A stretch of 64,000 nt of DNA, from positions 136,504,998-136,568,997 of the forward strand of contig NC_068938.1 in the NCBI RefSeq assembly GCF_016801865.2. Reading direction: 5' to 3'. A model generated the notes under the pieces. The model had not been told where the DNA came from. It did no database searches and worked only from the letters and a program-made list of their open reading frames with translations. The number at the start of each line of letters is the position of its first letter. Position 1 is the stretch's first letter. Both the position numbers and the translations under genes were made by a program. Shown here in pieces: positions 10,490-23,337 of the stretch. This stretch comes from Culex pipiens pallens (lineage: Eukaryota; Arthropoda; Insecta; Diptera; Culicidae).

Positions 10490-13400
10490 TTTTGTGAAGT
10501 TTAATAAAATGTATTAAACTGATCTGAACTCAACAGAATTAAGCAAAAATTAACCAAGCTTAACTAATTTTAGTCAAATTTAACTAGTCAAAATAATAAA
10601 CTTAACCAACACAATTAACACAATTTAACTAAATTTAGCCAAATTTAGCTAAAAATAGCAAAATTCAACAAAATTTTACCAAAATTTAGCTAAATAAAAA
10701 AAATAACTTAATTTCAGTTAATTAAACTTAATTTCACTAAAAGTAATAAAGCTTTATTTTGCTAATTTTATCTGAATTTTGCCAAATTTTAGTAAAATTA
10801 ACTCAATTTAAATATTTTTTAGTGAATTCAGCTAATTATGCTTAACACTACTTTATTTAGTCAAACTTTACTAAATTATGCGTAACTCAATAATTTTTAA
10901 TTCAACTGAATGTAGCCAAATTAAACTAAATTTTGTGAAATTTAGCTAAACTTAACATTTTTGAACTAAATTTAACTTTATTTAACTAAATTTACCTTAA
11001 TTTAATTTAGTTGACTTGAATACTACCAAATTTAACTTAATCTTGCTAAATATAACATAATTTAACTAAATTTGACTTTATTTTACTTGATTCTACCAAT
11101 TTTAACTTAGTTTATCTTAATTTAATCCAATTTAACTAAGTTGTCACCAATGCTATGCTATGCTATTTAATACAATTTAACTTGATTTTACTCCATTTTA
11201 CTTAATTTTACTAAATTTAACAAAGCTTATTAAAAATAATTAAACTTAACTGAATTCAACAAAATTGAACAAAGATTTACTAATTTTCACTCAATACAAG
11301 TTTCTAAGTTTACCTAATTTAACGTAATTCAACTAAATTTAGCCAAATTCAAGTAATATATAAAAATTCAGCCATATTTAATCAAATTTTACTTCATGAT
11401 AAACAAAATTTAAATAAATTCAACAAAATTTAACTAAATTTAGCAAAATTTTACTGAATTTATCCAAACTTAAGTTAACTTAGTTAAATACAATTTAACC
11501 AAATTAAGGTAAATTAAACATAATTCAGCATAATTTAGGTAGATTTAACTTAATTCAATAAAAAAATACAGAAAATTTCCAAATTTAACATTATTTTACC
11601 TAATTTAATTTTATTCGACTTAATTTAAATTTATTAAGATTTTTTCTAGCTGATTTTATTCAAATATAGCCAAATTTAAGTGAATTACACTAAATTCAAG
11701 CAAATTCAACGAAACCAAGCTTAATCTAATTAAATTTATCCAATAAAAAAATAACCGAAATTTTAATAAACCTTAATAATTTTTACTTATTTTAACTGAA
11801 TTTAACTAAATATAACTGAATTTAACTAATTATAACCTAATATAACTAAATTAAGCCAAATTTTGCTAAATTAAAATTAATTAATTAAAATTTTACTAAC
11901 GTTAATTAAATTTAATTTAATTTAAATAAATTTTATTATTTAAACTAAATTTAAATAAAAATTACTAAATATAAATAAATTTGACGAAATTTAAATAAAT
12001 CTAACAAAATTTAAATAAATTTAACGAAATTTAAATAAATTTAAATAAATTTAACTAAATTAAAATAAATTTAACTAAATTTAAGTAAATTTAGCTAAAT
12101 TTAAATAAATTTAACCAGATTTAAATTAGTTTACATGAATTTAACAAAATTCAATAGAATTTAAATTAATTTTATAAATATCAACTGTATATGACTAAAT
12201 GTTACAAAATTCAAATAAATTTCACTAAATGTTACTAAATTCAATTAAATTTAACTCAATTTAACTAAGTTTAACTAGATATAACTAAATTTAACTAAGT
12301 TTTACTGAATGTGTTTGAATATAACTCAATTGAACTAAAAATAAATTAATATAATTAAATTTAACTAAATTTTACTGAATGTGTTTGAATATAACACAAT
12401 TGAACTAAAAATAACTTAATATAAATAAATTTAACTTAATTTAACTAAATTTAACCAAATTTAAATACATTTATCTAAATTTATGTAAATTATACTTAAT
12501 TTAACTAAATTTAACTTAATTCAACTAAATTTAACTCAATTAAACTAAATTTAACTCAATTTAACTAAATTTAAACAAATTAAATAAAATTTAACTAAAT
12601 TTTACAAAATTTAACTAAATTTTACAAAATTTAACTAAATTTATATAAATTTAGCTAGATTTAAATTCATTTACATTAATTTTACCAAATTTAAATAAAT
12701 TTAAATTAATTTAATTAATTTCAACTGAATACAACTAAATGTTACCAAACTTCAACTAAATTTCACTAAATGTTACTAAATTCAACTAAATTTAACTTAA
12801 TTTAACTAAGTTTAACTAAAAATAACTAAATTTTACTGAATGTATCTGAATATAACTTAATTTAACTAAATTTAACTTGATTTAACTTAATTTAACTAAA
12901 TTTAACTTAACTTAACAAAATTAAACTATATTAAATTTAATTCAACTAAATATAACTAAATTTAACTTAATTAAACTAAATTCATCTAAATTAAACAAAA
13001 TTTAACTAAATTAAACCAAATTTTACAAAATTTTATCAAATTCAACTAAATTTAATTACATTTAACAAACTTTTACTAAATTTAACCAAATTTTAAATTT
13101 AAATAAATTGGACTTAATTTAACTAAATTTTACTTAACGTAATTAAATCAAACAAAATAAAACTATTTAACTTGGTTAAATTTAGTGAAATTTGGTTAAG
13201 TTTTGTTAAATTTTTAACAAAACTTAACCAAATTTTACTAAATTTAACCAAGTTTTACTAAATTTAATTAAATTTTACTAAATTTAACTAAATCTAACTA
13301 AAATCAACTAAATTTTAACAAATTTAACTAAATTTACCAAAATTGTAACAAATTTAACTAAATTTAGCTAAATTTTACTAAAGATAACGCAATTTCAGTC

Positions 13401-13915
13401 AATTTATCTTAGTTTAACTAACTTATCGAAATATAACTTAATTAAGCCAAAGTTAACTAAATCGAAAGCGAAATGTAACTAAATTCAACTAAATTTAATT
13501 AAATCTTACTAAACTTAACTTAATTTGACTAAATTTAAATAAAATTTACTGAATCGAACTAAAATAAACTAAGATTAACTAAATTTAACTATATATAACC
13601 CAATTTAAGTCAATTTAACTTAATGAAACTAATTTTAACTTGATTTTATTCAATTTAGCCAAAGTTAACTAAATTTAAATAAATGAAGCGAAATTTTACG
13701 AAAATTAATGAAATTTTATTTAAATTAACTAAATTATACTTATTTTAACTAAATATAAGTAGATTCAACTAAATTTAATGAAATTTTAATAAATTTTACT
13801 AAATTTTACATCATTTAACTATTTTTAACTAAATTTAATTAAAGTTTTCTGATTTTGACTTAATTTATCTTAACTTAACTAAATCTAACTAAATTTGACC
13901 AAATTACCAATAAAA
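10490..13915. repeat. 3.4-kb degenerate AT repeat (AACTAAATTT-like)
   Basis: The stretch is dominated by words such as TTTAACTAAATT and AATTTAACTA at a spacing of about 10 to 12 bp, heavily diverged at the left and more regular around 12000-13400. Local sub-duplications are visible: a block containing TTTACTGAATGTGTTTGAAT occurs near 12300 and again near 12370. An (ATGCT)3 word lies near 11150. No coding potential. It probably is an old, decaying tandem array. Confidence 0.85.
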
Positions 13916-14059
13916 TCAATTTAAAGTCCTGTTAACATACTAACCCAACATATAATTTTTGTGCTAGTTAGGTTAAGTTAGTTTAAGTTTTGTTGTTAAT
14001 TCAATATTTTTTTGAATAAAAAAATCTGTTGTTTTTATTTGTCACCCTAATTTAATTAA

Positions 14060-14430
14060 ACACCCTAACTTGAAATCCGAAGTAAACAGGAAGGAGAAAC
14101 CCCCCGGTTTCCGGCACGTCGGTACCCCGTTTCTAGGCCCGTTATCGTGGTCAAAACGGGCCCAAAAGCGTGCCACAGACGGGCGTAACACAGCGGCCAA
14201 AATGCATAACGCCCGCCTAAATGTTGCATTCTGGCACGCAATGGGCCACAACGAGGGGAAAAAGCGTGCTGAAAATCGGGCCCGCTTTCAGGCAAAACGT
14301 CCCCGCTTTTTGGACGTTTTCCGCCCATTTTTCTATGTGGGATGTAGCCGAGTTTAGCTTCGACTTGGGCACAGCTGAGCCGGCCAGGCCCGTCCCCGAA
14401 TGGTCGTTCGTACGGGCACACCTTAAAAGC
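14060..14430. repeat. GC-rich block of unknown origin
   Basis: Composition changes abruptly from the AT array to a GC-rich 370-bp block, then back to mixed DNA. It contains an inverted pair AAAACGTCC (14294-14302) and GGACGTTTT (14312-14320). Open frames occur on both strands (118 codons on the minus strand), but none resembles a protein I know. The sharp edges suggest an inserted element, for example part of a retroelement; no target duplication or tail was identified. Confidence 0.4.
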
Positions 14431-15411
14431 CTAAACCGATTGCTTTAATTAATGCACAGGGATGATACGCCTGTGGAAACTTTGTTCCGGCCGTCCGTTT
14501 TCCCGAAGAGTGAGTAGCAGAGAGTATCCCATCCACATTCAATCCATCTGATGCCTGTCAATAATGTCTTTACAACACTCTGGATAGACATTGGCAGACG
14601 CTCGTCCCCCCTTCGTGTACTCTTCGACTTCATCCTCCTGCGGAGGATTGATGCCAGGTTTGCTGTTTTTGGGGGTTCGCTCCTTCCTGACGGAGCATCA
14701 GCACATTCCACAGCAACGTGTGTGTAGCAGCCTCGTCGGATCTTGGCACCATTTGTGCGGCGGCGAGTGAGAACCCCCGGTATTCACGTCACGATTTTCT
14801 GTAATATTAAAAAGCCTTCATCTCAATATATTTACGTTTACTTTAGTGCCTCGGAAGGTTTTCCGACGAGCTTTTCCATCAGCACAGCCTCCGGAGAGAG
14901 AAAACGTGGCCGTCGTCGTGTCTCGGAACGGAGGAGCTCGGCTCTGAAGCTGGGCTGATGGGTATCCATTCCGAACGGGGTTGGCCTAGACGAGATGATG
15001 CTCTCTCGGCTGGATGTGCCATCATCAAGCTCCGAAGAGTAGCGAGTTTCATAAATAACTGAACGTGTATGGTGCAGGTTGGAGAAGAACCCGCTTGGCA
15101 AGAAACACGGAAAAATATTAAAGTAAACATAAATTATTTTCAAAACACGTGACTGTCAAATTATGAATATTGTGTTATTTTTTTAGAAATATCTTTGAGA
15201 GTAAGTGTTTAAAAACTCGAAAAACAAAACTGAAATATCTCAAAACATGCTGAAAGAATTTATGCCGGATTAGTTCCATTCCGTCTGGTGTGAAGTTCCA
15301 CAGGTCCCTGTTGAAAATGATTAAATTTGGTAACGGGCCTAAAAGTTATACACAAAAAAAGTTTGTGATAGAGTGTTGATTTACACATAACCTTACCCAC
15401 ATAGAAAAATG
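14431..15411. other. Non-coding DNA up to the gap
   Basis: Mixed-composition DNA with no recognised gene. Short frames on both strands overlap and show no protein-like pattern. Confidence 0.4.
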
Positions 15412-15511
15412 NNNNNNNNNNNNNNNNNNNNNNNNNNNNNNNNNNNNNNNNNNNNNNNNNNNNNNNNNNNNNNNNNNNNNNNNNNNNNNNNNNNNNNNNN
15501 NNNNNNNNNNN
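15412..15511. other. Assembly gap (100 N)
   Basis: Exactly 100 undetermined bases, the conventional length for a gap of unknown size. The right edge is a run of C (CTCCCCCCCCCCCC), which may have stopped sequencing or assembly. Distances across it should not be trusted, and any open frame crossing it is meaningless. Confidence 0.99.
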
Positions 15512-16258
15512 GCTCCCCCCCCCCAAAGTTAAAGTGGGTAACAGTTCAAGCTCGAATGTCGTAATTTTAAACCTTGACTTTAGACCTCTTGCGGAAGTTG
15601 TGGGAAACTACCTTTATAAAGCTTTACTTTGATAGGCTTTTTGCGTGCATTCAGGCGCAATCAAAAATAAGCAGGAAGCGTGTATAAATTGAATTTCAAT
15701 GAGTTTCGTTTGCTTCCTAACTTTTCGAATTCCCATCACAGTAAATATTTTTGGTAAATTTTCGACGATCTTTTCCCGTGCATCTCGTCAGAGTGAGTGC
15801 CCGCCCTGGGGAATGCCAGAAAATGGCCAAGTCCTGCCCAGAGTGTCCTCTGTTCGATTTTATCGTTAAAAGGCACTACAATCAGCTTGCGATAATTTAC
15901 CCCATCTCAACCCCTTCTTCTGCCGGAGTTGAGCTCCTCCTGGAAGGATGTGACCAATATCGAGGAGATGCGAGTGTATTGTGTTGTTCGAAGACTACTA
16001 GCTTATCTTTCAATTGACATATCCTTTCGTTAGGGGTAAAATACTGCAGGGGCTCTCTACGGATGACAAATAAGGAGCACCTATGCAAATTGAATTAATT
16101 TATGGAGCGGGCCTTTGTAGGCCTTTTGGGAGCAACAGACGCCCCCGGAGGGATCGATTTTGATGGGTCAATTGCCCAAATGTAGGCAATATAAGCGTAA
16201 TGTCCAAATCGTAATTTCATTCAATCTGCATTTCAAAATTAATTTGTCGATTTTACCT
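15512..16258. other. Non-coding DNA, no gene recognised
   Basis: Starts with a poly-C run and continues as mixed DNA. No gene or RNA recognised. Confidence 0.4.
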
Positions 16259-16300
16259 GTAGATGTCACCATAAGAAGAGATTGTTCTTGCATGCAAGTT
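16259..16300 (-). repeat. Dispersed motif pair, copy 4
   Basis: GTAGATGTCACC (16259-16270) is followed 16 bases later by the perfect palindrome CTTGCATGCAAG, extended by TT (16287-16300). Further on, CAACTTGTAAC at about 16315 looks like a decayed second palindrome word. Confidence 0.65.
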
Positions 16301-17095
16301 TTTGTCTCCTCTATCAACTTGTAACAAAACGTCGCTTACAAGTCACCATTTAACGTCACAAAAGGCGATCTTTAAAATGATCCAACTCGCCGTTTTCCTT
16401 CAATTTTCTCGTTAAACCCCCACTCCTTTCCGGGAAACGCAAAAAAACTTTTCCAAATTGAAACTGATGCAATATAACCTTCGCTGCAACAGTGCGGCAG
16501 CAAATGGATTTGCAATGCAATATTGCAGAAGGGCAGCAGCAAAAAAAACGCGGCGGGGTCGGCCAAGGAAAAATATCAAAATTGTGATAACCGATGCTAG
16601 TTTGGCGAAAAGTTAGTCTGGTTCCAAGAAGACGAGCTTGCGCCCTTCGCCATTGATGCAATCTCGTTTCCGGGATTTTTTATTGGAGTTTTTCCTCGAA
16701 GGGTTCTTCTTTTTTTCTGTGGCGTTTAAAGTTGGTACAAAGTTGTTGCTGGGTTGGGTTTGGCTGGGTCTGGCCGACAATAAAACCTTTCATAATACAA
16801 AATTTTGCCATAAAAATGCGAGAAGGGAATGCTTCGGGAGCGTTCGATTTCTTTTGCGGGCGATTATATAAATCAGAGACTGAATTTGTGGATTCCGTAA
16901 TGGATCGCATTATAATAACAAAGTGTATTGAGGAAGTTTTTCTGTTTTCCTAAAAGTTTTCGTTTGAGGGGAGGAGGGCAACAACTTATAAATCAAAAAC
17001 TTGCAGCTTGTTACGAATTGCATTATGTCGGTAATTGAAGCAGATCTTTTAGTTTTGAAAACTGATTCAAATTCCACCAACAAAAACAAAAACAA
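16301..17095. other. Non-coding DNA, no gene recognised
   Basis: No gene recognised. Frames near 16640-16950 on both strands mirror each other and are not protein-like. Confidence 0.4.
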
Positions 17096-17140
17096 ACTTG
17101 CATGCAAGATCCTCCCTTGAATACAGTGACATCTAGTGGC
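17096..17140 (+). repeat. Dispersed motif pair, copy 5
   Basis: ACTTGCATGCAAGAT (17096-17110) is followed by CAGTGACATCTAGTGGCG (17124-17141). This is the opposite orientation to copies 1-4 and one of the two best-preserved GACATCTAGTGGC words. The tail GATTCCTTCAAAA recalls the flank of copy 3. Confidence 0.7.
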
Positions 17141-18240
17141 GAAAAGCTAAACGATGCAAGATTCCTTCAAAAACAGCAAAATGACTCTCAACTCCTCAAA
17201 GTTCAACTCCCAAAGCGAAAATGTATAACTCATCGCAGTGCGGTAACTTAACCCCGCGACTGCTCAAACCCTGACTGCACCATAAAGTTAGCCTCCTGCC
17301 AAATCTGACACCCGTTATTAATCCCACGAGGTGCAATGAAAAACTTCCGCGGGCGGGCAACGTTTTAATTACACAACCAAGAATCTGTCCAGGTTGGCCG
17401 CGGAATAAGCCGCCATCGCCGCTTAAACTCTTCTCCAGGGTCATATTCCTGACCAACCGCAGGGGGAGTGCAAACTTGTGACGTTAAGTCGCATGTGACG
17501 CTCTGCGCTAATGAGCACGTCCTCGGGCTGCGGTCTTGTTTTATTGCTCTAACTTGCGTGCCCGGAGTTTTCCCCGGGAAAATTGTGCGGCACATTTTAC
17601 GACCTTCGCCACCGCGCGGTTGATGGTGTAAAATTTGATACCTCCATTACCGGGGGAGCTGACTTCCTCGTGGCAAGACTAGGAAACTGTAAACTTTTTA
17701 GCTCGGATTTAGTTTTATACTGTCTTTTTTTTCGTTTGACTTTCCTCCCACCTCGCATGCCTAGGGAGTCATTGGGTTCTGGGACTGTCTGGGGGAAAAC
17801 TGTTTCCTCTATTTTCTCCACAAAGCAGAAAAAATCTGTTTATTCTGCTTCTTTAGGTTCCGACAGAAATTGGCTAAATACCCCCCAGAATTGGGGGAAC
17901 CTGGATGGGAAAAATCAGGTGCAAGTCAGCTAGGGATTGGGAAAGATCTTTCTTGATTTATTTCAATGTACTGCATAAAAAATGAGTTGAATAATTATTC
18001 CCTTTTTTACAAAAACAGGCAAACTAAATTTTCAACACTTGGATTTGTACTTTGTCGTACTGGTCATGTTCGTAACATAACCATCAATACCTTTTGCCCT
18101 TTTCACAGAGACTCGAAAACCGACAATCAAAAACTGAACAAATGTCTCTGTGTATGTAAGTATCCGATTTGAGCTCAGGAGGTTTCATTCGATACGCTTT
18201 AGTGTCCAGTAGCTCGCCATTGATTTTTTTTTGGAGGATT
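17141..18240. other. Non-coding DNA, no gene recognised
   Basis: Moderately GC-rich, with no recognised protein. Frames at 17583-17933 (plus) and 17597-17821 (minus) overlap and look random. Confidence 0.4.
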
Positions 18241-18760
18241 TGGCAACCCTGTCACAAGTTATGCTTAATTTAGTTATATTTATGTACGTTTGTGATACCT
18301 CTTCACTTATCTGCATGGGAATTATGTCCGGTTCCATCATCCGACCTATCGATGAATAAGTATCAACATATCTTTCAAACGAGTTCAAAATTCCAAAGAT
18401 CTGGTAACCCTGTCTCAAGCTATGACCACTTAATCGATATTCATGTACTTTTATGAAGCCGTATCTCACTTATCTGCATAGAAACTATGTCCGGATACAT
18501 CACCAAACCTATCGTTGGATAGGTTATCGAATCCAAAATATTAAATATCTGGCAACCCTGTTTCATGTTATGACCACTTAAGTGATATTTATGTACTTTT
18601 TTGAAGCCGAATCTCACATATCTGTATGTGATCTATATCCGGATCAATGATCCGATTTGTTCAGGTAATCGCAATATCTTTAAAACAAGTCCAAAAGTTT
18701 GAAGATCTGGCAACCCTGTTTCAAGTTATGATCACTTAAGTTATATTTTTTTTAATTTTT
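18241..18760. repeat. Tandem satellite, ~155-bp unit, about 3.3 copies
   Basis: The word GGCAACCCTG (or GGTAACCCTG) starts units at 18242, 18403, 18551 and 18709, giving spacings of 161, 148 and 158 bases. Within units the same ordered words recur: TATGACCACTTAA, ATTTATGTACTTTT, TCACTTATCTGCAT, CTATGTCCGGAT and TCCAAA...AGATCTGG. The last unit stops at a T-rich run near 18750. I recall similarly worded repeats in mosquito genomes, but could not check this. Confidence 0.9.
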
Positions 18761-19814
18761 TTTAATGACTGTTAGTTCTCATAACAAAAGTTAATAACGA
18801 TGTATTTCGGCTAAAATAAACAAACTCAATACTTTTTCTCAAATGTAGCGTCTCAAAATAGTCTTGACTGCACCACGTGGACCAACCCCGCTTGCCCTGG
18901 CTGCCGGAATGATTTCTGTCTTTATATAATCGGATTAAACTGCCAGCTTCCTCGAAAATTTTCTTTCGCTGGACCATTTCCGTCCCCTGAAGAAGGTAGC
19001 GGCAGTAGCAGGGAAAGCCCATGAAGATGGTATTATTTATGGCTGATGATTGTACATTTTATTCCGCTTCTCCTCTCTCGCACCGGTGCTGGTGCACATG
19101 CAAAACCTGTTTCTTCCATTTTCGGAAGCCGGTGGCCGGAAAAACCCTCGCCGAATTTCCCTCCGCGTTGCAATTTTGTGCTTTCTCTTTTTTTTATTAA
19201 AGTAATAAAGAATTGCTTCCACCTTTCCTTTTTCTTCTTCTTTAAGGAAACAAAAAAGGAAAATTGTAAGAAGTTTCCACCCTGGCCAATCCACGTGTGT
19301 TTCGCGAAGATCTTTGCTCTCTGAGCGAAAACCTGGAGGCACTTTGGCCGGACTGATAAGGGACCGAGACCACCGCACCACACTATTGGTCGCCACGTGG
19401 AGGAGCTTAAAAGTTTTTCCTTCTTTTTTGAAGGTGGAGGGGGAGGTAAAAGTCCGGCGGGGGATTACAGAGCGAAAGTTGTTTGTATGCAAAAATAATG
19501 CTGATTTAGGGCTCGGTGGAATTTATAGAACAAAAATTGTGCACCGGAATGGAAAGCGTGGAAAATATTGTTGTGATTGTGGATTTCGAGGCGGGGGAAA
19601 AGCGTCCGGAAAATTGTTGCTTTGAGAAATCTGATGAAAAGTTACAAACAAAGCATTCCTAGAATATCTCATCGATCACTTCAAAGATGGAAAAATAAAC
19701 AACATTTGATGAAAATGGACGGACGATTTCCCTGACCAAACTATCATCAATTTCAAGCAGATCTTCTTGATCTGTGCTAAAAACAACTTTAATAATCGAG
19801 AAATCAGCATGATT
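18761..19814. other. Non-coding DNA, no gene recognised
   Basis: Mixed DNA with T-rich runs near 19190-19250. Overlapping frames on both strands (19033-19625) show no protein-like signature. Confidence 0.4.
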
Positions 19815-19879
19815 CAACTTGCAAGCAACTCAAAACTTGCATGCAACTCCCAACTTGAATGGCAGTGACATCTAGTGGC
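19815..19879 (+). repeat. Dispersed motif pair, copy 6
   Basis: Two imperfect palindrome words, CAACTTGCAAGCAACT (19815-19830) and AACTTGCATGCAACT (19834-19848), precede CAGTGACATCTAGTGGCA (19863-19880). The GACATCTAGTGGC word is identical to that of copy 5. Confidence 0.7.
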
Positions 19880-21594
19880 AAAACCATATTGGAATGCTTC
19901 ATTCGCCCAGAAATTCGAGACAATTCTCCAATCATTAGACAATTTTCCTCCCCATAATCATCATTCAATGTAAGCACCCCTTAATTTCACTCGTTCCCCA
20001 GAAGAAAAAAAAACACGAATCGAATATTTATCGCGAACGAGAGTGTGCGAGTAATGTTATGCTCGCGATGTAAATCATTTTTATAACACCATCGCGTGAA
20101 ATGATGATACTGGCAGAGGCAGCTCGCGATGGCTTCGAATGTCTGATGAGGAGGGAGCTTCTTGAAAACGTGGAGAAATTCATATGGCGAATGAAGAAAG
20201 AAAAAAAGATCTTGATTTATGGGTGACGCGGGACAGACTGCGCTGGGTGTGTGGATTTTGAGAGAAGATGCGCGTCTTTGAACTGAGCAGCACGAAATTG
20301 ATAGCTTAAAGGTGATGGAGGGAATTAGTGGCATTTTTTATGAAATATTTCTTTGTGATTTTACAGTAATTGATGAGGCAAAAAGACAAATAATTTCAAT
20401 GCTGTGGTTTAAATTATTTTCAATTAAATTCATATTTTTTCCAAAAATAATAAAGTTAGTTCCAATCATTGGTGAGTGTATCATTGAGTCAGCTTCAAAT
20501 TCCCATAAATAGAATTTGAAAAATTATCTGATACTTCGGAGAACTATTATTATTTACTTTTTACTTGCATAACACTTTGTATGTACTATTTCTAAAACCA
20601 AAAAAGTAATTTTGCGTTATAAGTTCATCTATGCAAATTTCCATTCAATGTTTACAGCTGTCCAAAAAAGGCTATTAATTTTTGAAATCTTTGCCTTGAC
20701 AATGGATTTTGAATTTCTTCGAAAATTTTACACTAAATTTTGAACTGCCCAAAATATACGTTCATGAAAAATCTCATTTTTGATCTGTAAAAAAGAGATT
20801 AAAAAATTTATCTTTTGAGCTATTGTTTAAGTTGGTCAAAATTGATATGGCAGTGATGGCAGTTATTCTAAAAATTGTTTGACTTATTAGGAAAACATCC
20901 AACGTAAAAGTTAAAAATAAGATTTTTCCAAAATGATTACTTTGTGTAATATTTTAAATGAAAAGTCGAATTTAAAAATGATTATTTTCTTTTAGAGTTT
21001 AACTACTTTTTCTGAGAAGCTTTCAGTTCAAGACAAAAGAACAGAAAACCATTTCTCAAGATACAAATTTGTCGATATTTTATCTTAGTATGGACATAAT
21101 GTCTTTTTTGGTTATACAAAAAGTACACAAAAAATTTTAAAATAAAAAAAAATTCAAAAATTTTGTAATTTGGAAGAAATGCTCATTTATCACAAAGTGT
21201 CAATTTGTCATGAAAATTGCTTCAAGAACACAAATGTTAGATAGATGTTACATTGATTAATTGGTTAAGAATGTTTGAAAATTTTATTAAATACAAGCCT
21301 TACCCGACAAACTTCGTTTTGCCATTTTTTCGTTTTTTTGACATTTTTTGATTTTTTGTTTATTCAGCCTCCTGTGATCAAAATATGATTTTGATATAAA
21401 TATAATAATTGAAATTACAAGCCTAGGTTTCTACATTTTTATGAACAAAGTGTTTTAAAATGCATTTTACACGCGTCCAGATGCCTTAATTTTGATGCAA
21501 ATTTTTCCATATTAATAACATAAATGGTTGACCGAAACTAAACAATAAATTTGTTTACACGCATGTTTATTTAAAAAATGTGTTTTTATTGGTG
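19880..21594. other. AT-rich non-coding DNA
   Basis: AT-rich sequence, many A and T runs, no recognised gene, RNA or repeat with a partner in this window. Confidence 0.45.
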
Positions 21595-21596
21595 TA

Positions 21597-22546
21597 GGAG
21601 AAATATACCCATTTTAAGTCTAATCAGCGGTCGTGTTTGAATGATGCCGGATAATCTGGAGTGTTCCTTGAAATTCACTAAAACCAAGTACATCAACGAG
21701 TTGAGCAACCTTTTGTGAACATTTCTGTTTATTTTCACTTTTATTAAAAGTTATGCTTTTTCTTTTACAAGCATTAAAAAAATATTTCCCAAATGCATTC
21801 TAATCAGTCGAGTGCATTGGGCCACGCCCATTTTTCTATTTTCAGCTTAGTTCTTTTTTTTCTTCCAACGCTCTTTTGGGTCGGCTTCGTGCTGCCAAAA
21901 TTGATGAAATTTCATGCGAACACTCACGAAAAGTAGCATTTATAGAGAAAATTTCCTGGCATCACTGGCTCACTCCAACAGGCGCTGCACCAGCATGTTG
22001 GTGGTGTTGGTGGCCACTCTTTGTTCTTTATTTGCCTTCGCTTCTCGCCCGGTTTTCTTCAGCCATCGATTGGAATGGGTAGTCAAAATTTAAACGTCAA
22101 AAGACTTAGCGCGTTTTTTTTGCATGGCGCTTGCTAATTATTTACATGTTTCGGGATTATTTTTCAAGTGAGTGACTAAAGAATGTGCGAAAGAACATGT
22201 TGCTGGTAGTTGGAAGCAATTTTATATCTTAAGCGCTTTGAAATCGTTAGCGCAAGTGAAAAGATATTGATGGCGACTTTCGTTGAGCAGTTAACCTCTC
22301 ATCTTGCGTGTGGATGTGTGTTGCACAAAAATGATGAGAAATGGTCTCGCAAAATACGAATTATGATCAAAAGTGCATTAAATTTTATATTTTTGGCCAG
22401 TAAATGGCATAAATTTGCGTGCTTACTCGAGGCGGTGCCGTTGCTGGTTAGTTTATATCCTAAATAGTATTTTTGGAGCTTTAATCGAGCATCAAACTCT
22501 TCATATGACGAAGATAGGTGTTTGATTAGAAATGGTATATTTCCCC
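21597..22546. mobile_element. 950-bp TA-target non-autonomous transposon
   Basis: The left end GGAGAAATATACCCATTTT and the reverse complement of the right end GGGGAAATATACCATTT are near identical, and after a small indel both continue CTAATC. TA flanks both ends (21595-21596 and 22547-22548). The interior has no reading frame that looks like a transposase. The outermost bases resemble those of the 6664 and 28542 MITEs (GGGGAAAT after TA), which suggests a related mobilising enzyme. Confidence 0.8.
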
Positions 22547-22548
22547 TA

Positions 22549-23337
22549 TTATTATAAAGTTTTATTTCAAAGTGCAATTATGGGTACAGTTAAATACAAT
22601 TAACTATAGTTTTGATTTATTTTAAATTATTACAGCTTCAGCATTTTTGGTACTTTTAACATGAAAACAGCTATATTTATATTCATAATTTAAAAAAAAA
22701 TATGCGATTAGGTTAATTACAAGCATTAATTGTATGTTTAAGAGAAACTTTTGCTTAAATACACGGTTTTCTTCATTTTTGAAGGTTCAATTAACAGGGG
22801 TCCACTTTTGGAAAAGTTTGGACCCCCAAATATTTGCTTGAAAATAAGCAGCTCTTTGCTTTATTTTAATAAAGTTCCTTAAATTTACATTATTTCGACT
22901 TGCTGAAGTTAAATGATCAGTCAAAAAATAATTTGATAGTTATTTCAATCATAAAATATAAATGCAGTGTTGTTGTGAAAATTCTAGTGGCCATGGCTGA
23001 TTTCAGATGTCGAACTCAAAACACTTATTTTGGTAAAAAGGACAATTAAATGCCAGTCAACATCGTTTTAAATGATGCTGAACATGCCAAATAAAAGATT
23101 TGTAGACAACAACATGCTTGAAATTGTGATTTTATTGAATTTTTCATTAAAAACCCTTCAGAGGGTCCACTATAGGAAAGGGATCCACTAATGGATAACG
23201 TACCCTAATGTTGAGATAATGCATTCGGTAATTTAAAAAGCCAAAAAACCATTCAAATTCAAAATGAGATCGCAGGTCAACGATTCGTCAAAGCAAGCAG
23301 TATGCATTAGTCTTTTTTGGGTTTACCTGCCTCTCCG
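22549..23337. other. AT-rich DNA with a small hairpin
   Basis: A short stem-loop lies at about 22796-22830: GGGGTCCACTTTT and, after GG, AAAAGTTTGGACCCC. The stretch GGGTCCACTATAGG...GGATCCACTAATGG near 23162 repeats part of that word. No gene recognised. Confidence 0.45.
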
